NCBI GenBank assembly: GCA_020426505.1
Contig: JAGQPX010000047.1
Span: 1 to 63,079, forward strand
DNA length: 63,079 bases
From: Planctomycetaceae bacterium
GTDB taxonomy: Bacteria; Planctomycetota; Planctomycetia; Planctomycetales; Planctomycetaceae
Reading direction: 5' to 3'
The notes beneath the pieces are model-generated. The model was given only the letters and a program-made list of their open reading frames with translations, ran no database searches and had not been told where the DNA came from. The position numbers and the translations under genes are program-made. Positions 8,011-17,153 of the stretch are shown one piece after another. Each line of letters starts with the position of its first letter. The first letter of the stretch is position 1.

Positions 8011-10481
8011 CGCTCAAGCACACTCCATGCAGGCTCATCAATATCCGCTCGAACGGGCATCCACAACAGGGCGACATTCTCAATGTCGATGTCTGATTTG
8101 CGGGGTTTGATTTCGTAGGGTTCGATCTCGATTGTTTCGGCGTCGAATTCGGCTTTGATCTGATCGATGGCTTGTTCCAGTTCGGACTCGAGTTCCTCTT
8201 TCTCTTCCAGTTCGGCTTCGAGCTTTTCCTGGGCGAGTTTGATATCCGCAGCCTGTTTAGAGGCTCGCGAGTGAGCACGCATTGCGGAGCCGGCTCGGGA
8301 GACGCTGGTGGCACTGGCCAATTTGCGGCCGAACAGGGCACCGAGAATCGACGTGCCGGTCGTGACCCACGCGGATTGTTTCGCGGCAGATGCCTGTTCC
8401 TCTTCGGTCGCCACGCGGTGCTCGGCTCGCATGATCGACTCGTCCTGCTTCTCGATTTTCGACGCGTACTTGGCCCGGATCTTTTCAACTTCGAGATCTC
8501 GCATCTCGCGGGCGTCTTGCCTGAGTTCGACGCGGAAGTCCCCTTCGCTCTGACCGCATTTGGAATGCTTTTCCAGTTTCGGACAGTGGAACAGGGTGAC
8601 ACGCTCGTTGCGGTAGAGTTCGTCTTTGAGGGCCGTCTTCCATTTCGTGTACATGGCCGACTTGGTGAGATCGCTCGGTAGTTCGACGAAGCCCTCATCG
8701 GGGAGTGGATCCCGGTCGAGATCGTTCGCTGCCAACGGAAGTGACTCTGCGTCCGGCCACGGATTGGCACGCATGCGACCGGCTGCCGTGACATAGCGGA
8801 ACACAGTCTGCGACTCGCTGACGTTCGCTTTGCTGTCCTCAAAATGCACGCGTCCATACCCCACGATTGCCGGCTCATAACGAATTGGCGCCTCACGAGG
8901 CACGTTGCGGTCGATCGGCAGATAGACCTGATCAATCTTCGAGGACAGAACCGGCGGACGGGTCTCCAGCCCGGGATCGACGGACGTCGCAGCTGCGGGT
9001 GTCGACGGGGCGACCGGAGCGGCAGCAGCAGTGGCAGTCGGTATGACCGGTGTCTGCGGAATCGCCAGCTTGCGGTCGGACATCAATCGGACGATCTGCT
9101 CACGAGTCATCGGACCGCTGAGGTATGACAGAGCCCACCGCGTCTGAAACACGCAAGGCTCGTCCTCGTGTACGTTGTTCAGCAGAAAGACCCGACTGCC
9201 GACGCCGGAGAGAATCTGCTCCATCCGGGCCCGATCGAACTGCACCCCCGCGTTGGCCGAGGCCCCTTCGAGTCCATCGAGCACGCGCATTTTATCCCGT
9301 TCGGTCTGCAATCGTCCGAGGAACCACGTGCCCGCATTGGACAGCGCCTTGTAGTCGAGGTCGACCGGGTTCTGGGTCGCGAGGATCAATCCAAGGCCGA
9401 AAGCTCGGGCCTGTTTGAGGAGCGTCAAGAGGGGCATCTTTGAGGGAGGGTTCGCCGTTGGCGGCAGATAGCCGAACACCTCGTCCATGTAGAGCAGGGC
9501 ACGCAGGCTTGATGTGCCCGACTGCGAACGCATCCACGCGATCACCTCGTTGAGCAGAATCGTCACGAAGAACATCCGCTCCTGATCGGAAAGATGGGCG
9601 ATCGACAACACGGCGATCCGCGGCTTGCCTTCGGGGGTGTAGAGCAGCCGTTGAATGTTCAGTGGCTCTCCCTGCATCCAACCGGAGAAGCCGGGCGACG
9701 CGAGGACGTTGTTCAGCGTCATCGCCAGTTGCATGCGGTCCTCGGGCGGGAAGATCTGATCGAGGTCCATGATGCCGATCTTCTGGAAGGGCGGCGACTG
9801 AATCTCGTAGATCAGCGAGGCCATGTCGAGGTTCTTGCCGGCTCGCCAGGCGTGATCGAGGATGTTCGACAACAGAATGTGCTCGCGGCTGCGAATCGGG
9901 TCTGCGTCGAGATCGAGCAGCGTGCAGAGTCCCGAGGCAGCACCGCTGACGCGCTCCCGCATCGCATCCATGCTGTTCAGCACGGCAGCGGGCGGGGCAT
10001 CGAGCGACTTGAGCACCGTCAGTGGCAAACCGGCATCCGAGCCGGGTGTGTAGATGGCGACGTCCGCTGCGTCTCGCAACTTGCGAATTCGATCGGGTTC
10101 CTGTCCCCAGTCAGCAAGACCCCGCTCCCACAACGACGCCCGGTCGGCTGCGAACTCGTCCTGCGTCATGCCTTTGCGGGCAGCCTCGTCCTTTTCGACC
10201 CACGGCCTGAAGTCGCTCGGCTGCAGGTCCGGGAAGTTGAGCATCAGGTTGCCCATGTCTCCCTTGGGGTCGATGACGATGGATGGGATGCCATCAATGG
10301 CCGCCTCTTCAAGCAGCGTGACACCGAGCCCCGTCTTGCCACTCCCTGTCATGCCGACGATGACCCCGTGCGTGGTGAGGTCCTTCGAGTCGTACAACAC
10401 AAGGTCGTCACGAATCTCACCCGCGTGCATGTCGAACGACTTGCCGAGATAAAACGCACCGAGTTTTTCGTAGTCGATCAT
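8007..10481 (-). CDS. HerA-like (DUF87/FtsK-HerA fold) ATPase
   Basis: An 824-residue ATPase. Walker A is GMTGSGKT (residues 43-50), Walker B LLYMDEVFG (329-337), and a sensor segment ILATQNPVD (366-374) follows, as in HerA/FtsK-type DNA or protein pumps. DPKGDMGNL (71-79) is typical of this bacterial family. The C-terminal third has two charged coiled-coil stretches around an Ala/Gly-rich helical-hairpin-like segment (SILGALFGRKLASATSVSRA), then a beta-rich tail. The ATG at 10481 is chosen because family members begin close to YEKLGAFYLG; upstream sequence is spacer repeat. Homologues are widespread and their substrate is not established. No NurA nuclease is adjacent. Confidence 0.88.
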   Translation of the reverse strand: MIDYEKLGAFYLGKSFDMHAGEIRDDLVLYDSKDLTTHGVIVGMTGSGKTGLGVTLLEEAAIDGIPSIVIDPKGDMGNLMLNFPDLQPSDFRPWVEKDEAARKGMTQDEFAADRASLWERGLADWGQEPDRIRKLRDAADVAIYTPGSDAGLPLTVLKSLDAPPAAVLNSMDAMRERVSGAASGLCTLLDLDADPIRSREHILLSNILDHAWRAGKNLDMASLIYEIQSPPFQKIGIMDLDQIFPPEDRMQLAMTLNNVLASPGFSGWMQGEPLNIQRLLYTPEGKPRIAVLSIAHLSDQERMFFVTILLNEVIAWMRSQSGTSSLRALLYMDEVFGYLPPTANPPSKMPLLTLLKQARAFGLGLILATQNPVDLDYKALSNAGTWFLGRLQTERDKMRVLDGLEGASANAGVQFDRARMEQILSGVGSRVFLLNNVHEDEPCVFQTRWALSYLSGPMTREQIVRLMSDRKLAIPQTPVIPTATAAAAPVAPSTPAAATSVDPGLETRPPVLSSKIDQVYLPIDRNVPREAPIRYEPAIVGYGRVHFEDSKANVSESQTVFRYVTAAGRMRANPWPDAESLPLAANDLDRDPLPDEGFVELPSDLTKSAMYTKWKTALKDELYRNERVTLFHCPKLEKHSKCGQSEGDFRVELRQDAREMRDLEVEKIRAKYASKIEKQDESIMRAEHRVATEEEQASAAKQSAWVTTGTSILGALFGRKLASATSVSRAGSAMRAHSRASKQAADIKLAQEKLEAELEEKEELESELEQAIDQIKAEFDAETIEIEPYEIKPRKSDIDIENVALLWMPVRADIDEPAWSVLER

Positions 10482-10515
10482 GGTGGGTGATGAGTTCAGG
10501 GTTGAGGCTTGAGAG

Positions 10516-10545
10516 CGTCCCTCTCCCTCCGGGGGAAAGGGGGGA
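10516..10545. repeat. CCCTCTCCCTC spacer word with G-rich partner
   Basis: GTCCCTCTCCCTCC followed closely by GGGGG, AAA and GGGGGG makes a short hairpin in the spacer between the divergent HerA-like and mscS genes. The same word occurs at 42480-42503. It is probably a decayed copy of a dispersed element. Confidence 0.4.
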
Positions 10546-10680
10546 TCTGCGTCGCAAGTTCCGTGTGGACAGCACGATAGTTGACGGTTACAACGCACGC
10601 AAACCTGTTGTGTGACCGTGAATTCAATGGCGCCGACAGAGTATGGACTTATTCAAAGTTGTCAGTTCGGAGGACACACG

Positions 10681-11604
10681 ATGACTCGATTCTTGATGCT
10701 CGCACAGGATGCCGGGACCGCAGAGGGCGATGCGGCGGAGACCCCAGTCACGCTGACGACGCCAGAGGATGCGGTGTCGCAGTTGACGGCCTTCAAGGAT
10801 CAAGCGATCGACTACTTGCAGACGCACGGGCCACAACTGTTGGTCAACATCGTCTCGGCGATCGTGATCTACTATGTGGGGAAGATCATCGCGGCCATCC
10901 TGACGCGAATGCTGGGACGAGTGCTCACGCGGGCCAAGATGGACGACATGCTGGTTCGTTTTCTGACGAACATCATCTATTACCTGTTGCTCGCCGTCGT
11001 CGCGATGGCAGCGCTCGAGCGATTGGGCGTCGAGACGACGTCCTTCGCTGCGGTGCTTGCAGCAGCTGGCTTTGCGATCGGGATGGCCTTGCAAGGTTCG
11101 CTGGGGAATTTTGCGGCCGGGGTTCTGCTGGTCGTGTTCCGCCCATTCAAGCTGGGCGACACCATCGAAGCTGGAGGTGTCTTCGGCACGGTTGAGGAGA
11201 TTGCGTTGTTCAGCACGATCCTCAAGACACCCGACAACCGACGTGTGATCGTCCCCAACGGCGAGATCACGAGCAACGTCATCACGAACAACTCACACAA
11301 CCCCACACGCCGCATCGATCTGGTGATCGGTTGCGGGTATGGCGACGACTTACTGGCTGTGAAGTCATTCCTCAACGACGTCATTGAGGAAGACCCCCGC
11401 ATCCTCGACGATCCGGAGCCGACCGTCGCCGTCAGCGAACTGGGCGAAAGCAGCGTCAACTTCATCGTCCGTCCCTGGGTCAAGTCGGAAGACTACTTCA
11501 CCACCAAATGCGACCTCACCGAACGCATCAAACTCGGCTTCGACCAGCGCGGCTTCAACTTCCCGTTCCCGAGCCGGGATGTGTATACACACGCGATCAA
11601 GTGA
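10681..11604 (+). CDS. mscS: Small-conductance mechanosensitive channel (MscS family)
   Basis: A 307-residue MscS-type channel. Membrane helices lie at about 52-74 and 93-113, and the pore-lining helix is at about 123-152 with the Ala/Gly pattern AAAGFAIGMALQGSLGNFAAG. The beta domain begins at FRPFKLGDTIEAGG. It opens under hypo-osmotic stress to release solutes. The ATG at 10681 has a strong GGAGG 7 bases upstream; the in-frame codons above it are rejected. It is close to the minimal family length, without extra periplasmic domains. Confidence 0.94.
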   Translation: MTRFLMLAQDAGTAEGDAAETPVTLTTPEDAVSQLTAFKDQAIDYLQTHGPQLLVNIVSAIVIYYVGKIIAAILTRMLGRVLTRAKMDDMLVRFLTNIIYYLLLAVVAMAALERLGVETTSFAAVLAAAGFAIGMALQGSLGNFAAGVLLVVFRPFKLGDTIEAGGVFGTVEEIALFSTILKTPDNRRVIVPNGEITSNVITNNSHNPTRRIDLVIGCGYGDDLLAVKSFLNDVIEEDPRILDDPEPTVAVSELGESSVNFIVRPWVKSEDYFTTKCDLTERIKLGFDQRGFNFPFPSRDVYTHAIK

Positions 11605-11615
11605 GAGGGCACTGC

Positions 11616-13853
11616 TCAGTTCGGCAGTAACGAACTCGCCGTGAGACTCGGATCGACACCGCGTGAGCAATGTCGACAATCGACTCCTCCACGACCAGAG
11701 CAAGTAGGGCATTTAGTAGGAAAGAATTTGTTTACGTAGACCTTCTGACCGTTGGCTTGAGTGGAATGATAAACGCGTTTCTTCGTCTGCACAGTTCCTT
11801 CATGGCAATCTCCACGCGGACAGGGAACTATTCCTCGCCCCGAACAGACTGTGCAGGACCGGTCGTGAATGACGGGGGTATTTTGAGAAACATCTGCCTC
11901 AAACCCAACGTCTGCGCTCTCTCTGAAGACAAGAACACGGACAGTCGACGGACTGACTTGTGCGTCGACTTCGGACCATTTTAGCTCTCGCTCATTCTCT
12001 GGATTCCTGAACTCGAAGTCTGGCAACGCAGATTTGACAAATGTCACGACGTCGTTGGACGTAACCCCTCCAGCGTATCCAGCAAAGTATTTGACTGTAG
12101 CAACCGCGACGACTGTTCCCGTCTGATCACAGATCGGACCACCACTATTCCCGGGATTGATGTTGGCGTCAAACAGCAGCATTCCATCATTCACTGGTTC
12201 GGGCAGACCGGTCACAATGCCTTGAGTCGACTTTAGTCCGATGCCGACATGTTGAGTCAGGGGGTATCCAAGCAAGAGTACACCACTGCCTCGAAGAGTC
12301 GGACCGTCTTGTAACGCCAATCTTGGAAGGTCAAGAGACGGGCAGTGAAGGAGTGCGAGGTCCTTTGATTTGGCAACAGCAACTATCGTTGTATCAGCGT
12401 CCCGCACCTGATCAGGATCATTCGGATCCACAATCCGCGTCGCATCGACTCGACCCAATCTTTCATCCTCAATCACGTGCTTATTGGTGATGAAGTACCC
12501 GTCACCAATCGCAAAGCCTGTTCCACCGCCGACATTGATTAAATGACCGTGCCGCAGGGGTTGTTTCGGAGCCTTCTCGTCCTTTGGAAGCACGGGAGGG
12601 AGCAGCAACCATCCCACAGAATTATTGGCGGCCTTGGTCTTGCCATTGGTCGTTAGATCCGAGTACAGCTCTGCAAACCGGGACACGAGTCGTGAATTGA
12701 GAACAATCTTCCCTTGCGCAGATTCCTTTATGACGCGTCCCAAATTCTGACCAACGACGGGTGCGCTGGGTGCCGTTTCACCAATCTCCCTCCAGTGATT
12801 CAATGCTGCACTGTAATCCTTCAACTTGACCTCGACGACCGCCAGATTATTGAGCGCAGAGAGGTGCCCAGGACTCCGCGCGAGAACAGTCTTGAAGTGC
12901 TTCTCTGCTTTTTTCGGAAGCGGGTCAGCGAGCACGTGTAACAATCCCAACACAAAGTCGGCTCGAATACCGTTCTGGTCAACCAGACTCGCCCTAGTCA
13001 AAAGGCTGTGAGCCTCAGCCCAATTATCCAAACGGACGAATTCAATCGCTTGATCAACGAGTTCGTCTGCCTGCTCAGATGCTTGTTCCGCTTCCTCCTT
13101 TGTAACCCATCGAGTTCCATTACGGAACAATTCCTCGCTCGCACGCTCCTTCCATTTCTCGTGCCTGGGTGTGAAACGTTCCAGCTGCTCGTCAGAAAGC
13201 GTGTGCCGCTCAATGAACTCATCAAAGAGAGCAAGACCAACCGTTGCATCGACACACTTTCGAGCATCCATGATGAGCTTAGAAAGCTCTTCGTCTGAAG
13301 CAGGAACGGGTTCAACTGGCCTGCCGTCTCCAGGAATTTCGACGACAATCGGCTCAAGCTCCTCAACAGGTGGATCTGATTCGTCATCTGTGTCTGAAAA
13401 CGCTGGTTTCAATCCAAGAGAACTCTCCTCAACCACATCAGCCGATTGCTGAGGAGCGTCAACAATCGCTCTTTCTGCTGGCTCTGCTTCGGCAGAACGA
13501 CTGGCAACGGACTCTCTCGATTGTTTTCGCGCGGTCCTAATCTCTTCCAGGAGACGGATTGCTTTTCCGCGATCAGTCGTTTCCTGGATTTGCAACCCTG
13601 CAGTCAGGATCTCCTCTGCCTGATCAAACTCTTCAAACTTGAAATGAACTCTCGCAAGTTCTGTCGCATGCGAGAGCCGTAGATTAGCGTCATCAACCTT
13701 CGATACCTGAGGTTGCTCTGCCGGTTGATCAGTTTCTTCTGAAAGAGCGAGAGCACCACCAGTTGTTCTGCGCTCGGAACAGCCGACCGAGATCACACAT
13801 ATGAGTACGAGTGAGAGGAGAGTTCGTAGGTGGAGTAGCGCGACTGCGTTCAT
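11616..13853 (-). CDS. Lipoprotein with TPR, trypsin-like protease and DnaJ-type zinc finger
   Basis: A 745-residue protein with a lipoprotein signal (Leu-rich core ending SVGC, Cys25). TPR-like helices lie near 55-110 and again near 260-370. A trypsin-fold domain follows: FITNKHVIED (catalytic His), SKDLALLHC (Asp) and NPGNSGGPICD (Ser nucleophile in GNSGG). The last 80 residues hold CTVCSGRG, CPRGDC, CPTCSGRG and CRHC, a zinc-binding pattern like that of the DnaJ central domain. It probably acts as an envelope protease or sensor of misfolded proteins; this is inferred. It is richer in A and T than its neighbours. It is convergent with mscS, with only 11 bases between stop codons. Confidence 0.88.
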   Translation of the reverse strand: MNAVALLHLRTLLSLVLICVISVGCSERRTTGGALALSEETDQPAEQPQVSKVDDANLRLSHATELARVHFKFEEFDQAEEILTAGLQIQETTDRGKAIRLLEEIRTARKQSRESVASRSAEAEPAERAIVDAPQQSADVVEESSLGLKPAFSDTDDESDPPVEELEPIVVEIPGDGRPVEPVPASDEELSKLIMDARKCVDATVGLALFDEFIERHTLSDEQLERFTPRHEKWKERASEELFRNGTRWVTKEEAEQASEQADELVDQAIEFVRLDNWAEAHSLLTRASLVDQNGIRADFVLGLLHVLADPLPKKAEKHFKTVLARSPGHLSALNNLAVVEVKLKDYSAALNHWREIGETAPSAPVVGQNLGRVIKESAQGKIVLNSRLVSRFAELYSDLTTNGKTKAANNSVGWLLLPPVLPKDEKAPKQPLRHGHLINVGGGTGFAIGDGYFITNKHVIEDERLGRVDATRIVDPNDPDQVRDADTTIVAVAKSKDLALLHCPSLDLPRLALQDGPTLRGSGVLLLGYPLTQHVGIGLKSTQGIVTGLPEPVNDGMLLFDANINPGNSGGPICDQTGTVVAVATVKYFAGYAGGVTSNDVVTFVKSALPDFEFRNPENERELKWSEVDAQVSPSTVRVLVFRESADVGFEADVSQNTPVIHDRSCTVCSGRGIVPCPRGDCHEGTVQTKKRVYHSTQANGQKVYVNKFFPTKCPTCSGRGGVDCRHCSRGVDPSLTASSLLPN

Positions 13854-13879
13854 TATTGGCCCCTAATTAAATGAAGAGC

Positions 13880-14641
13880 TTACTCATTTCCTGTAGGGTG
13901 TTCAATAACCTGAATGCGGATGTCGCGCCAGTGGACTTGTTTGCCGACTTTGGACTCGCTGTTGCCGATGCCGTGGACTTGGAGGGCGATGATGCCCTTC
14001 GGGGTCATGTCGTCCTCGAAGTCGGCGCGGAGTTCGCCGTTGAGGTAGGTCCTGATGGAGTTGCCTTTGCATTCGATGCGAGTGAGGTTCCAGCCGTGGA
14101 CGTTGGTGAGTTTTTGACCTTGGGTTGAGAACTCGGTCCCTTCGCCGCCAAGGAGTCCGGGGTACAGCCAGCCGCGGCGAGCTTCGTCGTAGACGCCGAC
14201 GGACCACATGCGGTTGCGTTCCGGTTCGACGTCAATCTCGGACTGATAGCCATGCACGCGGTCAGCAGGAACGCTCTTCGCCTTGCCGTCTTTGCCCGTG
14301 ATTTCCGTGTCTTCGTCGAAGAACTGGCTGCGGAACTGAATCCCCGAATTGAGCACGGGATCAACCTTCCACCAGCACTCAAAGATGAAGTCGCCGTACT
14401 CCTCGGTCGTGCAGAGGAAGCTGTTGCCCGTGTTGGGAACGGACGTGCCGACGATGCAGCCGTCTTCGACCGTGTACTTCGCCTCGCCGCTGTGTTGCTC
14501 CCAGCCGTTGAGTGTTTCGCCGTCGAACAACGATTGCCATTGTGGCTCGGACGTGTCTCCTGCACGAAGAAATTGTCCTTCCGCGACGACAACGAACAGG
14601 GCACAGGTGCAAGTCAACAGGCGAACGTAGCGATGCAACAT
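13880..14641 (-). CDS. Secreted DUF1080 (3-keto-disaccharide hydrolase-like) protein
   Basis: A 253-residue protein. After a signal peptide (about residues 1-27), a concanavalin-like DUF1080 domain begins at WQSLFDGETLNGWEQHSG, with the family hallmarks FIFECWWKVDPVLNSGIQFRS, GYQSEIDVEP and GWNLTRIECKGNSIRTYLNG. Members include 3-keto-glycoside hydrolases and sugar-binding proteins; many planctomycete paralogues act on the cell surface in polysaccharide use. The start at 14641 gives a proper signal peptide, while the open frame above it does not resemble the family. It lies 26 bases downstream of the trypsin-like lipoprotein gene on the same strand. Confidence 0.9.
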   Translation of the reverse strand: MLHRYVRLLTCTCALFVVVAEGQFLRAGDTSEPQWQSLFDGETLNGWEQHSGEAKYTVEDGCIVGTSVPNTGNSFLCTTEEYGDFIFECWWKVDPVLNSGIQFRSQFFDEDTEITGKDGKAKSVPADRVHGYQSEIDVEPERNRMWSVGVYDEARRGWLYPGLLGGEGTEFSTQGQKLTNVHGWNLTRIECKGNSIRTYLNGELRADFEDDMTPKGIIALQVHGIGNSESKVGKQVHWRDIRIQVIEHPTGNE

Positions 14642-14929
14642 CGATGGATTCTTTCTATCAGCAGGGCTGGCGTCGAGTGAGACATTTTGCGGTTCTATCT
14701 TGTCGTGGATTGTGTCGCTTGCCAAGGCGCAGACAGAGTCAATCCCAACTTCGCAAGTTGTCGGCTTCCACTGTTGACGCGTCGGGCGAGTTGCGTTCAA
14801 ATTTGATGAAGAGAGTCACCGGTCGATCGACCCACACTTTGCCATGATTCATTCTGCTGGCTTTGTGATTTTCGTTGGGGCCAAATTCATTTCACTGTCA
14901 TCGACCGACACTCGTTCGAAAGGCGATTC

Positions 14930-15163
14930 ATGCCCACAGCAACATGCGACCTGTGTGACCAGACTGCCGTCATTCACGAAACGCTCACACGAGCTGGCGT
15001 CGTGAAGCTTCGGCATCTGTGTCGAAGTCATGGATTGGGTCTCTGGCGGTCGGCTGTCGACCCCGCGATTGAACAAGCCGCCCACGCGAAAAAGAAATCG
15101 ACCTACAAGACTGTTCCGAGCAATGCTCCGGTCGAGTTCCGGCGACATCGTGCTGAACATTGA
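14930..15163 (+). CDS. Small McsA-like zinc-binding protein
   Basis: A 77-residue protein. CDLCDQTAVIHET (Cys6 and Cys9) and KLRHLCRSHG (Cys30 and His33) make a CxxC...CxxH pattern like the N-terminal zinc module of McsA/UvrB-associated proteins, where a CxxC is followed about 20 residues later by HLCxxH. The rest is basic and unstructured. AAAGG lies 6 bases before the ATG, which supports a real gene. A stress or nucleic-acid-linked role is possible but unproven. It is convergent with the antiporter gene. Confidence 0.75.
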   Translation: MPTATCDLCDQTAVIHETLTRAGVVKLRHLCRSHGLGLWRSAVDPAIEQAAHAKKKSTYKTVPSNAPVEFRRHRAEH

Positions 15164-15223
15164 CGTGCCCTGACCGAGGGCAGAGCCATCAACTCTATCC
15201 TCTTGCTCTGATATCCGGATCGA

Positions 15224-17083
15224 TCAGGGGTTTGTCGATTCTTCGTCGTCGCTGGACGCAACGGGCTTTTCGACCGGATCGACTAACGCGATGACTGTCT
15301 GTCCTGGCTTGGGATTCACTTTTTCGTCGACGGTCACGACGTTCAGTTCCTGAGTCTCGCTGATCACGAAGAGCAACAACGCGGTGCCTTGGTATTGCCG
15401 CTGGAACGCTGTGTAGTCGAACTCATCGGTCAGCTTCGTCGTTTTGATGATCGCACCTCGCTCGAAACGCGAGTTGAGAGCTCGGTTGGTGATGTCAGCG
15501 CCGAAGAGAAATCTCGCCCGTACGCTTTGGGGTGCGTGCTCCTCACTTTCGGAACGTCGCTGCGGGAACATCTGGTACACCTCAGCACGGCCGAACAAGC
15601 CTCTCAAATGGATGGCCGCGAGTGAGTTCACTTCGTCGTTCGGCGTCATCGCGAGAAAACGTCCGATGCCACCAAGGTTGATCCGTTCCAATAGGCGCTC
15701 GGAAAGGACATTGCCTTCGCAAGTGGGGAGACCTTCCATGCGGGCCGCCCGGATGTTCCAACGATTCACATCGACGAGCATGACCTGAAATCCTGCCTCC
15801 TTGAGTGCGTGGGCGATGGCACGCACGCCCGCATGCGCGCCGGCGATGAGTAACCCCTGCGGGTTCTCGACCGCCAGCCCCAGTCGTCTCGCGAGAGGAT
15901 ACGCGGTAAACCCGTAGACACACACCGTGCCGATGATGATGAGAAATGTGGCCGGCACCAACCCGGTCCCGTCGTCGCCCATACGCAAAGCGAACACCGA
16001 CGAAACCGCAGCGGCGACAATGCCTCGTGGTGCGAGCCACGACAGCAGAACCTTCTCCTGCCACTTTAATCGTGACTTCAAGGTCGACAACCAGACGGAC
16101 ACCGGACGCACGACCAGAATCATCCCCAACAGGAACACAACTCCTCTCCAACCCAGCGTTGAAAAGGCATCCATGTCGAGTCGGGCTGAGAGGAGGATGA
16201 ACAGCGTCGAGATGAGCAGGACGCTGAGGTTCTCCTTGAACTCCAGAATGTGTTCGATGTTGACTCCGCGACTGTTTGCGAGCACGACGCCCATCACCGT
16301 CACGGCGACGAGACCGCTTTCGTGCTGGAAAAGGTTCGACGCTGTGAACGCCGCGACAACGAACATCAGTGTGATCGGATTCTGCAGATGGTCCGGCAGC
16401 AAGTGTCGTCGCAGCAAGACAGCAAGTGCCATCGCGGCGACAATGCCGATTCCGCCGCCGGCGACAATCGTCTTCAACAAACCGATCGCCGCAGCCGTCC
16501 CGGCTCCTTCGACGGCTGTCATGGTCCCACCGGTGAGCCATGTCGTCCGAGCCTCAGCCCCCGCCTCGAAGACGAGCACCGCCAGCACGGCACCAATCGG
16601 ATCGATGACGATCCCCTCCCACCTCGCGATCGAACCGACGCGGCCAATCGGACGAATCTGGCGGAGCAGGGGACCAATCACCGTGGGTCCCGTTACAACG
16701 AGAATGGCTCCGAGCAACATCGCCTTGAGCCAACCGAAGCCAAGCGTCAGGTACGCCAACAGCGTTGCACCGACCCAAGTCACGAGTACGCCGATTGTCA
16801 GAAGACTCAACAGCGAGTTGCCGATTTCGCGGAGTTCGCGAAACCGCAGGTTCAGGCTTCCCTCGAAAAGAATGACCGCGACGGCCAGCGACACCGCGGG
16901 AAAGAGCACGTCGCCGAGCATCTCATCCGGCCGCAGGAACCCGGTCACCGGACCGGCAATGATCCCAAACCCGAGAAGAAACAGAATCGAAGGGAGCCGC
17001 AGCCACGACCCGATCCACTGGGCTGCCATGCCCAATACGAACAGAGCCGCGAGGGCAACTCCCAGAATCTCGCCGTGTTCCAT
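15224..17083 (-). CDS. CPA-type sodium/proton antiporter with TrkA-N domain
   Basis: A 619-residue protein. Residues 1 to about 400 form about 12 membrane helices of the NhaP/KefB type, including LLGAILVVTGPTVIGPLLR and WEGIVIDPIGAVLAVLVFE, the latter with the Asp expected for ion binding. Residues about 408-520 form a Rossmann-type TrkA-N domain (LLIAGAHAGVRAIAHAL, MLVDVNRWNIRAARMEGLP). Its glycine motif is GAHAGV rather than GxGxxG, so nucleotide binding may differ. The C-terminal region resembles a TrkA-C-like gating domain. It probably exchanges Na+ or K+ for H+ at the inner membrane. It is a single gene on the minus strand. Confidence 0.93.
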   Translation of the reverse strand: MEHGEILGVALAALFVLGMAAQWIGSWLRLPSILFLLGFGIIAGPVTGFLRPDEMLGDVLFPAVSLAVAVILFEGSLNLRFRELREIGNSLLSLLTIGVLVTWVGATLLAYLTLGFGWLKAMLLGAILVVTGPTVIGPLLRQIRPIGRVGSIARWEGIVIDPIGAVLAVLVFEAGAEARTTWLTGGTMTAVEGAGTAAAIGLLKTIVAGGGIGIVAAMALAVLLRRHLLPDHLQNPITLMFVVAAFTASNLFQHESGLVAVTVMGVVLANSRGVNIEHILEFKENLSVLLISTLFILLSARLDMDAFSTLGWRGVVFLLGMILVVRPVSVWLSTLKSRLKWQEKVLLSWLAPRGIVAAAVSSVFALRMGDDGTGLVPATFLIIIGTVCVYGFTAYPLARRLGLAVENPQGLLIAGAHAGVRAIAHALKEAGFQVMLVDVNRWNIRAARMEGLPTCEGNVLSERLLERINLGGIGRFLAMTPNDEVNSLAAIHLRGLFGRAEVYQMFPQRRSESEEHAPQSVRARFLFGADITNRALNSRFERGAIIKTTKLTDEFDYTAFQRQYQGTALLLFVISETQELNVVTVDEKVNPKPGQTVIALVDPVEKPVASSDDEESTNP

Positions 17084-17153
17084 AAATGGTGCGATCGAAT
17101 GTCGACAGGAATGAATGGCGGCAAGTTATCACTGTGGTCATCCGCTCCACAAC

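Noticed and set aside
9594..10490. Open frame opposite the HerA-like ATPase start
   Set aside because: Walker A and family start are on the minus strand; no evidence for the opposite frame.
15167..15181. Small GCCCT-GACCG-AGGGC hairpin between convergent genes
   Set aside because: Only 5 base pairs and no T-run, too weak to call a terminator.
15927..17114. Open frame of about 395 codons opposite the antiporter
   Set aside because: It is a shadow of GC-rich membrane codons; no ribosome binding site and Ser/Thr/Arg-rich nonsense composition.
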